48,976 bases of DNA from Porticoccaceae bacterium (GTDB taxonomy: Bacteria > Pseudomonadota > Gammaproteobacteria > Pseudomonadales > Porticoccaceae), in assembly GCA_029212965.1 (NCBI GenBank), contig JARGOV010000002.1, positions 192,721-241,696 of the forward strand. The letters are read 5' to 3'. A model generated the notes under the pieces. It did no database searches, had not been told where the DNA came from, and saw nothing but the letters and a program-made list of their open reading frames with translations. The translations under genes and the position numbers were made by a program. Positions 8,855 through 21,049 of the stretch are shown here, one piece after another (positions within the stretch are counted from its first letter, which is position 1; every line of letters starts with the position of its first letter).

Positions 8855-11800
8855 ATGGCGAACGGCTTATATCGTTTGGATGAGTTTCGCGATAATTGCG
8901 GATTTGGCTTGATTGCTCACACGAAAGGTGAGTCTAGTCACCGTTTGTTGCAGACGGGAATTGAAGCGTTAACCTGCATGACCCACCGAGGCGGCATCGC
9001 CGCCGATGGCAAAACGGGTGATGGCTGCGGTTTGTTAATTCAAAAGCCCGATGCCTTTTTGCGGACTGTGGCCGAGAAGAGCTGCTCTACCTTGTTACCA
9101 GAGCTGTATGCGGTTGGGGTGATCATGTTTGGCCAGGATGCCGATTGTCGAGTACATGCCAAAACCGTGATCGGACATGAGCTGGCTCGTCAAGGTCTTG
9201 TTTTGAGTGGCTGGAGGGAAGTGCCGACAGACCCACAATGCCTCGGTCCTATTGCTCTTGAAACACTGCCCGTAATTGAACACGTCTTCATTGCTCCCTC
9301 CGAAGGGATGGAAGGCAAACAGTTTGACGCTCGATTATTTATTGCCCGCCGCCATATTGAAAATCGTTTGGCTGAGGATAAGGAATTTTATATTGCTAGC
9401 TTTTCCGCAACGGTGATGAGCTATAAAGGCTTGATGATGCCGGTGGATCTGCCGCATTTTTATAAGGACTTGTCAGACCCACGATTAGAAACCGCTATTT
9501 GCGTTTTCCACCAACGGTTTTCAACCAATACCCTACCGAAATGGCCGCTTGCTCAGCCGTTTCGGATGTTGGCTCATAATGGTGAAATTAATACTATTCT
9601 TGGTAACCGAAACTGGTCCGTTGCGAGAACGCCGAAGTTTAAATCTCCACTTTTACCCGATCTCGATGATGTGGTTCCGCTAGTTAATCGTACGGGTTCG
9701 GACTCTTCAAGCCTTGATAATATGTTGGAGTTACTGGCGATTGGTGGCATGCCATTGCATCGCGCGGTACGGCTGTTGATTCCACCGGCCTGGATTAATG
9801 TTGAAGATAGAGACCCCAGCGAGCGCGCTTTTTTTGAATATCAGTCGATGCACATGGAGCCTTGGGATGGTCCGGCTGGCCTGGTAATAACCGATGGGCG
9901 CTACGCTGTTTGCGCTCTCGATCGTAACGGCCTGCGGCCTTCGCGTTGGGTACTAACGGATGACGACATTATTACCGTTGCCTCCGAAGTTGGGGTCTAT
10001 GACTACAAACCAGAGAATGTTGTTGCCAAAGGTCGTTTGGGGCCAGGTGACATGCTGTCGATTGATGTTGTTGATGGCTTGATTGAAACGCGGGAGGAGG
10101 TCGATCATCGCCTCTCCCGAGAATTACCTTATAAAAAATGGTTGAAGGCCGGTGTTTGCGCTATTGAATCGACTATGGATGAGGACGGTATTGAGCTCGA
10201 GGGCAGTTTGACGCGAGAGCAAATCAATACTTATATGAAGCTTTATGGCGTGTCCTTTGAAGACCGCAGCCAAGTGATGAGCCCTTTAGCTGAAGGAGGT
10301 CAGGAAGCAACGGCGTCAATGGGTGATGATTCCCCAATGGCAGTGTTATCCCAGAAAAATCGCAGTTTGTTCGATTATTTTCGCCAGCAATTTGCCCAGG
10401 TAACGAACCCGCCTATCGACCCTTTGCGGGAAGCTATTACCATGTCGCTGAATACTCAGCTAGGTAAAGAGCTGAATATCTTTGAGCAAGATGCCGACCA
10501 TGCAATACGTATCAATCTTAATAGTCCCGTGCTGTCTCCGCGCAAATATTATGCGCTGAAATACAATGATCATGAGGCTTTTCCCGTTCAAAAGTTCGAT
10601 TTGAACTACGACCCGGATAAAACAGATTTACGCCAGGCCATCACCGATCTGTGTATTGAGGTCGAACAAGCCGTGCGTAATGGCAAAGTGATTTGTATAT
10701 TGTCTGATCACGATATAGCCGAGAATAAACTCCCCATACAGATGTTGTTTGCCGTGGGTGCTGTTCACAATCACTTGATTAAGGCTGAATTGCGCTGTGA
10801 TGCCAACCTTATTGCCAGCACGGGTAGTGCTCGAGACTCCCACCAAATAGCCGCCCTAATTGGTTGTGGTGCCTCTGCGGTCTATCCCTACCTTAGCTTT
10901 CATGTGCTTTGTGACATGATTGATAGCGGGGAGTTGAGTGGCACTGTCGATACAGCCTTTAAAAATTATCGCCGGGGTATGAATAAAGGCTTGATGAAAA
11001 TCCTGTCGAAGATGGGGATTTCGACCATTACTTCATACCGTGGCGCAGTACTTTTTGAAGCTGTGGGTCTGAGTGATGAGGTTGTCGATCTTTGTTTTCC
11101 GGGCATTGTTAGCCGTATTCAGGGTGCAGGTTTTAGTGATTTTGAAGAAGATCAGAAAGCGCTATCGGCAACTGCCTGGCAAGCTCGTAAGCCAATCGTG
11201 CCCGGTGGCTTGCTAAAATATATCCATGGTCAGGAATATCACGCTTTCAACCCTGATGTGGTGCAAGCTTTGCACAAGGTAGTGCGCAGTGGTGACTATG
11301 CCGATTGGCGTGGCTACGCTAATCTCGTCAACCAAAGGCCGATTGCCTCTTTACGTGACATGATGCGCCTAAAAACTAATGGCGTGAGCATTGACTTGAA
11401 TACTGTCGAGTCGGCAATGAATATTGTCAAACGTTTTGATTCCGCAGGCATGTCCTTGGGGGCGCTATCCCCTGAAGCTCATGAGGCGCTGGCAGAGGCA
11501 ATGAACAGTCTCGGCGGGCGTTCAAATTCGGGCGAGGGTGGTGAAGACCCGGTTCGCTATGGCACGCTAAAAACCTCGAAAATCAAGCAGGTTGCCTCTG
11601 GCCGTTTTGGGGTCACCCCGCATTATTTGGTCAATGCAGAGGTGATACAGATCAAGGTAGCTCAGGGCGCTAAACCGGGTGAGGGTGGGCAATTGCCGGG
11701 TGGCAAGGTGAATCAACTCATCGCTACTTTACGCTTTTCAGTGCCAGGGGTGACACTCATTTCGCCGCCTCCCCATCACGATATTTATTCGATTGAGGAT

Positions 11801-13312
11801 CTCGCTCAGTTGATATTTGACTTGAAACAAGTCAATCCCAAGGCATTGATCTCCGTTAAGCTGGTGTCTCGCCCTGGAGTTGGCACTATTGCTGCAGGTG
11901 TTGCAAAAGCCTATGCGGACATGATTACCATTTCCGGTTATGACGGCGGTACGGCAGCCAGCCCCCTGACCTCGATACGCTATGCGGGCTCGCCCTGGGA
12001 GCTGGGTCTTGCGGAGACACATCAAACCCTGCGGGCTAACGACCTGCGTGACAAGGTGCGCGTTCAGGCCGATGGTGGCCTCAAAACCGGGCTTGATGTT
12101 GTCAAAGCGGCGATTCTAGGCGCTGAAAGTTTTGGTTTTGGTACGGCCCCTATGGTTGCTCTGGGCTGTAAATATTTGCGTATTTGCCATTTGAATAACT
12201 GTGCGACGGGGGTGGCGACTCAAAATCAGGAGTTGCGCGACGGTTATTACAAGGGCACCGTTGAAATGGCAAAGAACTTTTTCCTTTTCGTTGCCGAGGA
12301 GGTAAGAGAGTGGCTCGCCATTCTCGGAGTGGCATCTTTGCAAGATCTTATAGGTCGTGTTGACTTGCTTGAGTTATTGCCTGGTGATACCCAGCGCCAG
12401 AATCAACTGGACTTAAAGCCTATTGTTCATACGGACCCGCTTTTAGAATCAAAGCCCCGTTACTGTCAGCAGGAGAGAAATACTCCCTGGGATAAAGGAC
12501 TATTAGCTGAAAAAATGGTGGCAGAAATACTGCCCGCTATTGAGTCAAAAACAGGTGGATGTTTTGACTATCAAATATCGAATTGCGACCGGTCTATAGG
12601 TGCACGCCTGAGCGGTGAAATCGCTCGTCGCCATGGTAACCAAGGTATGGCCTCCACACCGGTTGAGCTGCGTTTGTCTGGTGTTGCTGGTCAGTCACTG
12701 GGAGCCTGGAATGCCGGAGGACTGGATATCTTTCTCGATGGTGACGCCAATGATTATGTCGGCAAAGGTATGGCAGGTGGCAAAATTATTCTCACCCCCC
12801 CACGTGGTGGCCAGTTTGAGAGTAATAAAACACCGATTATGGGTAATACCTGTTTATACGGTGCAACGGGTGGGAAGCTTTTCGCATCGGGTCGTGCCGG
12901 GGAGCGTTTCGCAGTGCGTAATTCGGGTGCCCAGGCGGTGATTGAGGGCGCGGGTGATCACTGTTGTGAGTACATGACTGGTGGGGTTGTCACCGTTCTC
13001 GGTTCCACGGGGTATAACTTTGGTGCGGGCATGACGGGCGGCTTTGCTTATGTGCTGGATAGGGAGAATAAATTTTACGATCGGGTCAATATGGAGCTGG
13101 TTGAGCTGAGTCGCATCACCACAGAATCTTTTGAAAATCACCGGAATTATCTGCGCGAGGTTATTGAAGGTTTTGTCGAAGCGACGGGCAGTGAGTGGGG
13201 GGAAATCCTGTTAGAAGACTTTGGCGATTATGTGGCGAAGTTTTGGCTGGTGAAACCGAAGTCTGCATCTTTGAGTGGACTGTTAGCCTCGACTCGAGCC
13301 CGTCCGGAATAA
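8855..13312 (+). CDS. gltB: Glutamate synthase (NADPH), large subunit
   Basis: Makes two glutamates from glutamine and 2-oxoglutarate; the central enzyme of low-ammonium nitrogen assimilation. The 1485-residue protein begins with a short propeptide. Cleavage would expose Cys15 of [10 protein letters not shown], the Ntn-type glutaminase nucleophile. The amidotransferase domain (about 15-430), a central domain, the FMN-binding synthase barrel (about 820-1200, with [16 protein letters not shown] and [13 protein letters not shown]) and the C-terminal beta-helix GXGXG domain (about 1250-1470) all follow in normal order. The 3Fe-4S cysteines lie in [15 protein letters not shown]. gltD follows 44 bases later. 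Confidence 0.97.
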   Translation: MANGLYRLDEFRDNCGFGLIAHTKGESSHRLLQTGIEALTCMTHRGGIAADGKTGDGCGLLIQKPDAFLRTVAEKSCSTLLPELYAVGVIMFGQDADCRVHAKTVIGHELARQGLVLSGWREVPTDPQCLGPIALETLPVIEHVFIAPSEGMEGKQFDARLFIARRHIENRLAEDKEFYIASFSATVMSYKGLMMPVDLPHFYKDLSDPRLETAICVFHQRFSTNTLPKWPLAQPFRMLAHNGEINTILGNRNWSVARTPKFKSPLLPDLDDVVPLVNRTGSDSSSLDNMLELLAIGGMPLHRAVRLLIPPAWINVEDRDPSERAFFEYQSMHMEPWDGPAGLVITDGRYAVCALDRNGLRPSRWVLTDDDIITVASEVGVYDYKPENVVAKGRLGPGDMLSIDVVDGLIETREEVDHRLSRELPYKKWLKAGVCAIESTMDEDGIELEGSLTREQINTYMKLYGVSFEDRSQVMSPLAEGGQEATASMGDDSPMAVLSQKNRSLFDYFRQQFAQVTNPPIDPLREAITMSLNTQLGKELNIFEQDADHAIRINLNSPVLSPRKYYALKYNDHEAFPVQKFDLNYDPDKTDLRQAITDLCIEVEQAVRNGKVICILSDHDIAENKLPIQMLFAVGAVHNHLIKAELRCDANLIASTGSARDSHQIAALIGCGASAVYPYLSFHVLCDMIDSGELSGTVDTAFKNYRRGMNKGLMKILSKMGISTITSYRGAVLFEAVGLSDEVVDLCFPGIVSRIQGAGFSDFEEDQKALSATAWQARKPIVPGGLLKYIHGQEYHAFNPDVVQALHKVVRSGDYADWRGYANLVNQRPIASLRDMMRLKTNGVSIDLNTVESAMNIVKRFDSAGMSLGALSPEAHEALAEAMNSLGGRSNSGEGGEDPVRYGTLKTSKIKQVASGRFGVTPHYLVNAEVIQIKVAQGAKPGEGGQLPGGKVNQLIATLRFSVPGVTLISPPPHHDIYSIEDLAQLIFDLKQVNPKALISVKLVSRPGVGTIAAGVAKAYADMITISGYDGGTAASPLTSIRYAGSPWELGLAETHQTLRANDLRDKVRVQADGGLKTGLDVVKAAILGAESFGFGTAPMVALGCKYLRICHLNNCATGVATQNQELRDGYYKGTVEMAKNFFLFVAEEVREWLAILGVASLQDLIGRVDLLELLPGDTQRQNQLDLKPIVHTDPLLESKPRYCQQERNTPWDKGLLAEKMVAEILPAIESKTGGCFDYQISNCDRSIGARLSGEIARRHGNQGMASTPVELRLSGVAGQSLGAWNAGGLDIFLDGDANDYVGKGMAGGKIILTPPRGGQFESNKTPIMGNTCLYGATGGKLFASGRAGERFAVRNSGAQAVIEGAGDHCCEYMTGGVVTVLGSTGYNFGAGMTGGFAYVLDRENKFYDRVNMELVELSRITTESFENHRNYLREVIEGFVEATGSEWGEILLEDFGDYVAKFWLVKPKSASLSGLLASTRARPE

Positions 13313-13338
13313 GCCGGTGAATGTGACTGATAGTATGA

Positions 13339-15832
<2,494 letters not shown>

Positions 15833-15993
15833 GATTAAAACTGAAAACGCTTATCGCATATTTAGACCGGTTACCTATGCTATCTTGTAAATAATCACGA
15901 TAATATTACTCTTGCTCGCAACAACTTACTTTTGTCATCTTATACAAGGTTGTGTAGTGGTGACGAATATAGAAGATTATGAGAGCGTGTGTT

Positions 15994-17406
15994 ATGGCGA
16001 TTAAGCAAGTTCAAGTTAGCGTTAATAACCTTTTACTGGGGATGTATATTTCCCGCCTCGACCGCCCTTGGTCTCAGACTCCCTTCGCTTTACAAGGCTT
16101 TTACCTCCGCTCTCCTGGAGAGATAAATCAGTTAAAGACCTACTGCAGCCACGTTTTTATTGATATTGAAAAAGGACGAGCTCCTCTTGGTAAACCGATT
16201 GCCCCTGCTGTTTCTGCAGTGCCAAAGAAAACGTTATACGAACCACTCGCTAGGTCTACTGCGCGACTAGCCAGCAAGCCGATAAAAAAAAGCAGGCAGG
16301 AAACAATTGCGGCGCCTCTGGTGGTTCGCAAGGGTATTTATGAAACAAGCGCCTCTCTGCGACAAGAATCTGTAAAGGCGAAAAAAATAGTGAGTCGTTT
16401 AAAGGGCTCTTTGACCCTAGTGATTAAGCAAATAAGTCGTGGTAAAACTATTGATTATCGGCGCTTGAAGGACAGTGTTGGCGATATGGTTGAGAGTGTT
16501 CTGCGTTGCCCTGATGCCTTTACTTGGTTGGTGCGTTTACGTGAACAAGATATCCATAGTTATGACCACAGTTTGCGCTCGGCGTTATGGGCTGTTCAAT
16601 TTGCACGCTATATTGGGATGCCCAAGGATGAAATTGCCGTGTTATGTATGGGTACCTTATTGAAGGATGTTGGCAAGACAAAGCTCTCGAATCGCTTGCT
16701 ACGTAAAGAAAAAAGAAATGATGCAGAAGAAAAAGAATATCGTCACTATATTTCGTATGGTGTTGATATATTAAGACAGACTAAACTTGTGGAGCCTCGA
16801 GTCATTTCAGTGGTTCGCTATCAGGCAGAACGTAATGATGGTAGCGGGTACCCTGAGGGTCTTGCGGGCGGTAAGATCCCGTTATTGGCGAGAATTACCG
16901 GCATTGCTAGCACTTATGACAGTATTTGTTATCCACGAGAAGCATCCGAACCCTTGTCCCCATCGCGTGCTGTCAGCGTATTGTATAATATGCGTGACAA
17001 GCAATTTTCTGATGATCTTGTGGTGAGTTTTATTCAATCCATTGGTTTGTACCCAACCGGTACTCTAGTTGAATTAACCACTGGTGATATTGGTGTTGTC
17101 ACTGAGCAGCACCCCAAGTCTCGATTGACTCCCAAAGTGGCAGTGCTAGACCGGGAGGGCATAGAGTTGACAGATGCTGTCATTATTGTTGATCTTAAAG
17201 ACGACGAAAAAACACGACAGGTTCTTGGTAATAGGAATGGTGAAAAAGGTATTTTGACTGAGCGTACGGCTATCGCTCGAGATCTTGAGCCCGGTGGTTA
17301 TGATGTTGACCTTTCAAAAATTGCTCATCTTTTTATCACCCAAGAGTTGGAAGGCTCAAAAGGTTTGCTGTCTGGTTGGCGACAGCGTCTACACCTTGGG
17401 TCTTGA
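15994..17406 (+). CDS. DUF3391/HD-GYP domain protein, catalytically degenerate
   Basis: An N-terminal DUF3391 domain (about residues 1-120, VSVNNLLLGMYISRLDRPW) precedes an HD-GYP domain, normally a cyclic di-GMP phosphodiesterase with metal ligands H-HD-H-H-H-D. Numbering from ATG 15994, His192, Asp225 and His251 are kept. However, the HD pair reads Lys224-Asp225 (LKDVGK), the HH pair before GYP reads Tyr276-Gln277 (RYQAERNDGSGYP), and the aspartate in the VADxxDA-like stretch is Ser306 (IASTYDS). Four of seven ligands are therefore gone, and I expect binding or scaffolding rather than hydrolysis. ATG 15994 fits family N-termini and has GAGAG eight bases upstream; ATG 15979 would add five residues. 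Its stop abuts the stop of psd on the other strand. Confidence 0.88.
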   Translation: MAIKQVQVSVNNLLLGMYISRLDRPWSQTPFALQGFYLRSPGEINQLKTYCSHVFIDIEKGRAPLGKPIAPAVSAVPKKTLYEPLARSTARLASKPIKKSRQETIAAPLVVRKGIYETSASLRQESVKAKKIVSRLKGSLTLVIKQISRGKTIDYRRLKDSVGDMVESVLRCPDAFTWLVRLREQDIHSYDHSLRSALWAVQFARYIGMPKDEIAVLCMGTLLKDVGKTKLSNRLLRKEKRNDAEEKEYRHYISYGVDILRQTKLVEPRVISVVRYQAERNDGSGYPEGLAGGKIPLLARITGIASTYDSICYPREASEPLSPSRAVSVLYNMRDKQFSDDLVVSFIQSIGLYPTGTLVELTTGDIGVVTEQHPKSRLTPKVAVLDREGIELTDAVIIVDLKDDEKTRQVLGNRNGEKGILTERTAIARDLEPGGYDVDLSKIAHLFITQELEGSKGLLSGWRQRLHLGS

Positions 17407-18258
17407 TCAACAGGGAGTAACACTTAAACCTGCCCCCATCAATATTTGGTCACCAGCTGTTAATTGATTATCGAAGTCGAGCGATTGATTAAATAGAACG
17501 ACAACCGTTGAGCCAAATTTAAAGCGGCCGAGTTCTTCGGCTCTTTTCAATTTTATTGTCTGGGTAGAGAACTTCACAACTGTAGGTGAAGCTGGTGGGT
17601 AATAACTCTGCCAACGGGTTTCGATACCTGCGACCAGCATGGCACCGACTAAAATCACGGCCATTTTGCCTCGGCTCGTTTGAAAAACACAAATCAAGCG
17701 CTCATTTTTGGCAAAGAGCTCGGGAATGCCGTCCGCAGTTGTCTGGTTAACTGAAAATAACTTGCCCGGAATGTAGCGTGTTTCTAGGAGTTTTCCTTCC
17801 CAGGGCATGTGTACTCTATGATAGTCACTCGGCGATAAATAAATAGTAGCAAAACTGCCACTCGAAAATTCTGCAGCTAAACTGTTGTCATTTCCCAGTA
17901 GACGACTAACGGTGTAGCTTTGACCTTTGGCTTGAATAAATTGGTTGTTATGGATAGGGCCAAACTGGCTAAGAATTCCATCCGCTGGAGAAGTGACGGC
18001 ATTTTCTTGAGGACATATTGGGCGAGCACAGGACTTTAATGAACGGGTGAAAAAATCATTGAAGGTCAAGTATTGCTTAGGATTCTCTCGCTCAGCAATA
18101 GACAGGTCAATCTTGTAGGTGCGAATAGCCTGTTTAATCAGAAGGTTTTTGAGCCACGGTGTTTTAGTTTCAGCTAGCTTGCCGATCAGGCGTGATAGCT
18201 TGTGCTGAGGGAGCAGTTTTTGCAGTAGACAGAAAAGCTTGTCAGCAGTGCTTTGCAT
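17407..18258 (-). CDS. psd: Phosphatidylserine decarboxylase proenzyme
   Basis: Pyruvoyl-dependent inner-membrane enzyme that makes phosphatidylethanolamine from phosphatidylserine. The 283-residue proenzyme self-cleaves between Gly249 and Ser250 of FGST (the usual motif is LGST), leaving a 34-residue alpha chain whose Ser250 becomes the pyruvoyl group. Other family motifs are FNDFFTRSLK near residue 66, the SPADGILSQFG segment and SPSDYHRVHMPWEG, which contains a conserved catalytic histidine. It follows rsgA by 52 bases on the same strand, the order also known in enterobacteria with orn nearby. The Leu-to-Phe change before GST is minor and seen here directly. Confidence 0.95.
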   Translation of the reverse strand: MQSTADKLFCLLQKLLPQHKLSRLIGKLAETKTPWLKNLLIKQAIRTYKIDLSIAERENPKQYLTFNDFFTRSLKSCARPICPQENAVTSPADGILSQFGPIHNNQFIQAKGQSYTVSRLLGNDNSLAAEFSSGSFATIYLSPSDYHRVHMPWEGKLLETRYIPGKLFSVNQTTADGIPELFAKNERLICVFQTSRGKMAVILVGAMLVAGIETRWQSYYPPASPTVVKFSTQTIKLKRAEELGRFKFGSTVVVLFNQSLDFDNQLTAGDQILMGAGLSVTPC

Positions 18259-18310
18259 AGGGTTCGGTTCTAATTAGTTATCTAGTTTTCGGAGCGAAGG
18301 TTCGGCTGAG

Positions 18311-19318
18311 TTAATCGTTAATTAGGCTTTGTTTGATTAATTGGTAGCTCTGCATCCTTTGAGAAGTTATTTTACCTGCATCAAATGCTTTTTGCAGTGC
18401 GCAGCCAGGATCATTCTGATGGCGACAATCTCTAAATTTACAATGGCCAAGAAACGGGCGGAATTCGATAAAACCCTCTGTGACGTCGCGTTCGTCAAGA
18501 TGGATAAGCCCGAATTCGCGTATACCTGGAGAATCTATAAGTTGGCCACCGCCCGGCAGGAAGAACAAATTGGCTGTTGTCGTGGTATGTCGGCCTTTAG
18601 TGTGAGCTTCGGAAAGACTACCGATAGCAGCCTCAGCTTCGGGGCAAATGACATTGATAAGCGAAGACTTTCCCACCCCGGACTGCCCGACAAAGACACT
18701 GGTGTGTTGCTGCAGTGCCTCCGTTAGCGGTTCAATTCCTTGACTCGTGTGGGCAGAAACTTCTATGACATCGTAGCCAAGGTCGGCATAGAATTGGGCA
18801 AAGTTTTGCGTTAATTGTGTGTTCTCAGAAGCGAGGTCGATTTTATTAAACAGTAGTAAGGGCTTAATGCCGCGGTGTTCAATGGCGACGAGGTAGCGGT
18901 CAATCAAGTTGGCGTGGGGTCTTGGCTCAGCGGCAATAACAACAACAATAAGGTCTATATTAGCTGCTACGGGTCGTAGCTTACCTACGTTATCGGGTCG
19001 GTCAAGCTGAGTCTTGCGTGTCTGTACAGCGCAAACTACGCCGTAGGGTTTACCTGGACGCCAAATCACATGGTCGCCCGTGACGACCGATTCCAAGTTA
19101 GAGCGCAAATAGCAGCGCTCTGGAGCCAAATTCGCAGAGGTGACGACATCGACTTGATTGCTGTAGCGTGTACTAACAAGGCCTGTTTGTTCGGGGCCAA
19201 GTTCACCTGATCGCAAGAGTTTTTCTCCTCTCTCTTTGCTGCCAGCGCTATTGATACTGCTCGACTGTTTACGACGAATACGGCGTTGTTGTTGATCTGA
19301 GATTTTATGTTTTGTCAT
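18311..19318 (-). CDS. rsgA: Small ribosomal subunit biogenesis GTPase RsgA
   Basis: Circularly permuted GTPase that checks late maturation of the 30S subunit. In order: an OB-fold domain; the GTPase with G4 LLFNKIDL before G1 GQSGVGKSSLIN and G3 DSPGIREF (permuted order); then a C-terminal zinc domain with the Cys/Cys/His/Cys pattern in HCKFRDCRHQNDPGC. ATG 19318 is chosen because GGAGGG lies just upstream on the minus strand and the N-terminus MTKHKISDQQQRRIRRKQ is typical. An ATG 13 codons further upstream (19357) is in frame but gives an atypical leader. It is divergent from the MscS-like gene with 79 bases between them. Confidence 0.94.
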   Translation of the reverse strand: MTKHKISDQQQRRIRRKQSSSINSAGSKERGEKLLRSGELGPEQTGLVSTRYSNQVDVVTSANLAPERCYLRSNLESVVTGDHVIWRPGKPYGVVCAVQTRKTQLDRPDNVGKLRPVAANIDLIVVVIAAEPRPHANLIDRYLVAIEHRGIKPLLLFNKIDLASENTQLTQNFAQFYADLGYDVIEVSAHTSQGIEPLTEALQQHTSVFVGQSGVGKSSLINVICPEAEAAIGSLSEAHTKGRHTTTTANLFFLPGGGQLIDSPGIREFGLIHLDERDVTEGFIEFRPFLGHCKFRDCRHQNDPGCALQKAFDAGKITSQRMQSYQLIKQSLIND

Positions 19319-19397
19319 ACCCTCCGAATTCCCGGTACTGTCAGTCCGGGCAAGCATATAGCATAATGTTGAGCGATGATATGGAGGTTCCCGGTTC

Positions 19398-20471
19398 TTG
19401 TTTGGATTTGACTTAGACGCTGTTAGGCTTTATCTACCGCCGTTAGCTGTGCTCGTGACGTGTGCTTTCGTTTTGTGGTTCATGCATTGGCTGTTGATTC
19501 GACGCAGAGATGGAGGGCTATCGTCCATAAGAGGGCAGCTTGTACTATTAGGCCTTGCTTTAATTACAGTGATCCTAGTGGTTCTGGCGCTGCCAGTTGG
19601 CGAGGCGACAAAAAGTGATTTGCTGAGCCTCCTTGGCTTGGTCTTTACGGGTATTTTTGCGCTTGCATCAACTACCTTTGTGTCCAACGCAATGGCCGGG
19701 TTTATGCTGCGTTCGGTAAAAAGTTTTAGGCACGGTGATTTTATTCGTGTCGGGGAGCATTTCGGGCGTGTTACGGTGAACAGTCTTTTTCACACCGAAA
19801 TTCAGTCTCAGGAAAGGGATTTAATAACTCTGCCCAACCTTTATCTCACTACTAATCCGCTAACTGTGGTGCGTTCCTCAGGGACCTTTACATCGTGTGA
19901 AGTTTCCCTTGGCTACGACGTGGCTTGGCACAAAGTTGAACCCTTGCTGAAACTGGCAACTCAGGAGGCTGGGCTGGATGAGCCTTTTGTGCAAATCTTA
20001 ACTCTGGGAGATTTTTCCATTGTTTATAAAACAGGGGGGATCTGTAGTGATGTTAACCAACTCTTAACGCAGCGTACTCGCCTCAAAAAAGCAGTGCTTG
20101 ACCAGCTCCACGGCGCAGGTATTGAGATTGTGTCACCCAATTTTATGAATCAAAGGCAGTTGTCGGACGATCAGATTTTTAGTGCCGTTCCGCAGTACTC
20201 CAACAGCAGACATGAGGCGGAGCTGTCCCCAGAAACAAAAATCTTTGATAAGGCAGCAAAAGTCGTCAAAATTCGCACTATGCTTGACGATGTTGCTAGA
20301 CTGAAGGCAGCAGTTGATAAAGACTCGTTGTTATTGGAAGGCGCAGATAAAGAACAGGCAGAGCAAATTAAACTACGCATTGTTGAAGCTGGAGAGCGTA
20401 TTAAATCGCTGGAGAATATTATCGAAAAGGCCCGTGAAAATCAGCAAAAGGAAGAAAATGAACGATCTTAA
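19398..20471 (+). CDS. MscS-family mechanosensitive channel protein
   Basis: Inner-membrane small-conductance mechanosensitive channel family, expected to release solutes on hypo-osmotic shock. Hydrophobic segments at about residues 11-33, 45-67 and 78-104 precede the MscS beta domain ([19 protein letters not shown], then [14 protein letters not shown]). The third helix, with [17 protein letters not shown], is the pore-helix equivalent. A C-terminal coiled coil (about 285-357) rich in Lys/Glu is unusual beside standard MscS. The start is TTG 19398, the only start codon near GGAGG at 19383-19387, and a stop lies in frame at 19377. It overlaps orn by 14 bases. Without ion-channel data it could also be a signalling MscS relative. 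Confidence 0.85.
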   Translation: MFGFDLDAVRLYLPPLAVLVTCAFVLWFMHWLLIRRRDGGLSSIRGQLVLLGLALITVILVVLALPVGEATKSDLLSLLGLVFTGIFALASTTFVSNAMAGFMLRSVKSFRHGDFIRVGEHFGRVTVNSLFHTEIQSQERDLITLPNLYLTTNPLTVVRSSGTFTSCEVSLGYDVAWHKVEPLLKLATQEAGLDEPFVQILTLGDFSIVYKTGGICSDVNQLLTQRTRLKKAVLDQLHGAGIEIVSPNFMNQRQLSDDQIFSAVPQYSNSRHEAELSPETKIFDKAAKVVKIRTMLDDVARLKAAVDKDSLLLEGADKEQAEQIKLRIVEAGERIKSLENIIEKARENQQKEENERS

Positions 20472-20994
20472 TTTAGTCTGGATTGACCTTGAGATGACAG
20501 GACTCGACACTGACAATGACCACATCATCGAGATTGCAACACTGGTCACAGATTGCGAGCTTAATACCCTTGCTGAGGGACCTGTTTTGGCCATCCATCA
20601 GCCCGATGATGTCATTGCTGCAATGGATGAATGGAATACGCGTCAACATGGGCAGTCAGGGCTGGTTGATCGAGTCAGAAATAGCCACTTAAGTGCAGTT
20701 GATGCACAACGGGAAACGGTTGAATTTCTACGCGACTGGGTAAATGCTGGTCAGTCACCCATGTGTGGTAACTCTATCTGTCAGGATCGTCGTTTTATGG
20801 CACGGGAAATGCCCCTTCTAGAAAATTATTTTCACTACCGAAACCTCGATGTAAGTAGTCTCAAGGAACTCGCTCGGCGTTGGCGACCTGAACTGTTAAA
20901 AGGCTTCAAAAAGAAAGCCAGTCACTTGGCAATGGATGATATTCTCGATTCTATAGCTGAGCTGAAGTATTACCGGGAACATTTCTTAAAATAA
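20458..20994 (+). CDS. orn: Oligoribonuclease
   Basis: 3'-5' exoribonuclease that degrades di- to pentanucleotides, including pGpG from cyclic di-GMP turnover. The 178-residue protein is a DEDDh exonuclease: Asp10 and Glu12 in [11 protein letters not shown], the [10 protein letters not shown] motif with an aspartate, and SHLAMDDI with the catalytic His and Asp. ATG 20458 has AAGGAAG at 20447-20453 upstream and gives the standard [17 protein letters not shown] start. The frame is open for 48 codons further upstream, but that stretch lies inside the preceding gene. It is the only clear c-di-GMP-related degradative enzyme near the degenerate HD-GYP gene. Confidence 0.96.
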   Translation: MNDLNLVWIDLEMTGLDTDNDHIIEIATLVTDCELNTLAEGPVLAIHQPDDVIAAMDEWNTRQHGQSGLVDRVRNSHLSAVDAQRETVEFLRDWVNAGQSPMCGNSICQDRRFMAREMPLLENYFHYRNLDVSSLKELARRWRPELLKGFKKKASHLAMDDILDSIAELKYYREHFLK

Positions 20995-21049
20995 CAGAAG
21001 TTATCCAACAAAAATAAACACAAAGAATTATGTACGTTTGGAGAAGATA

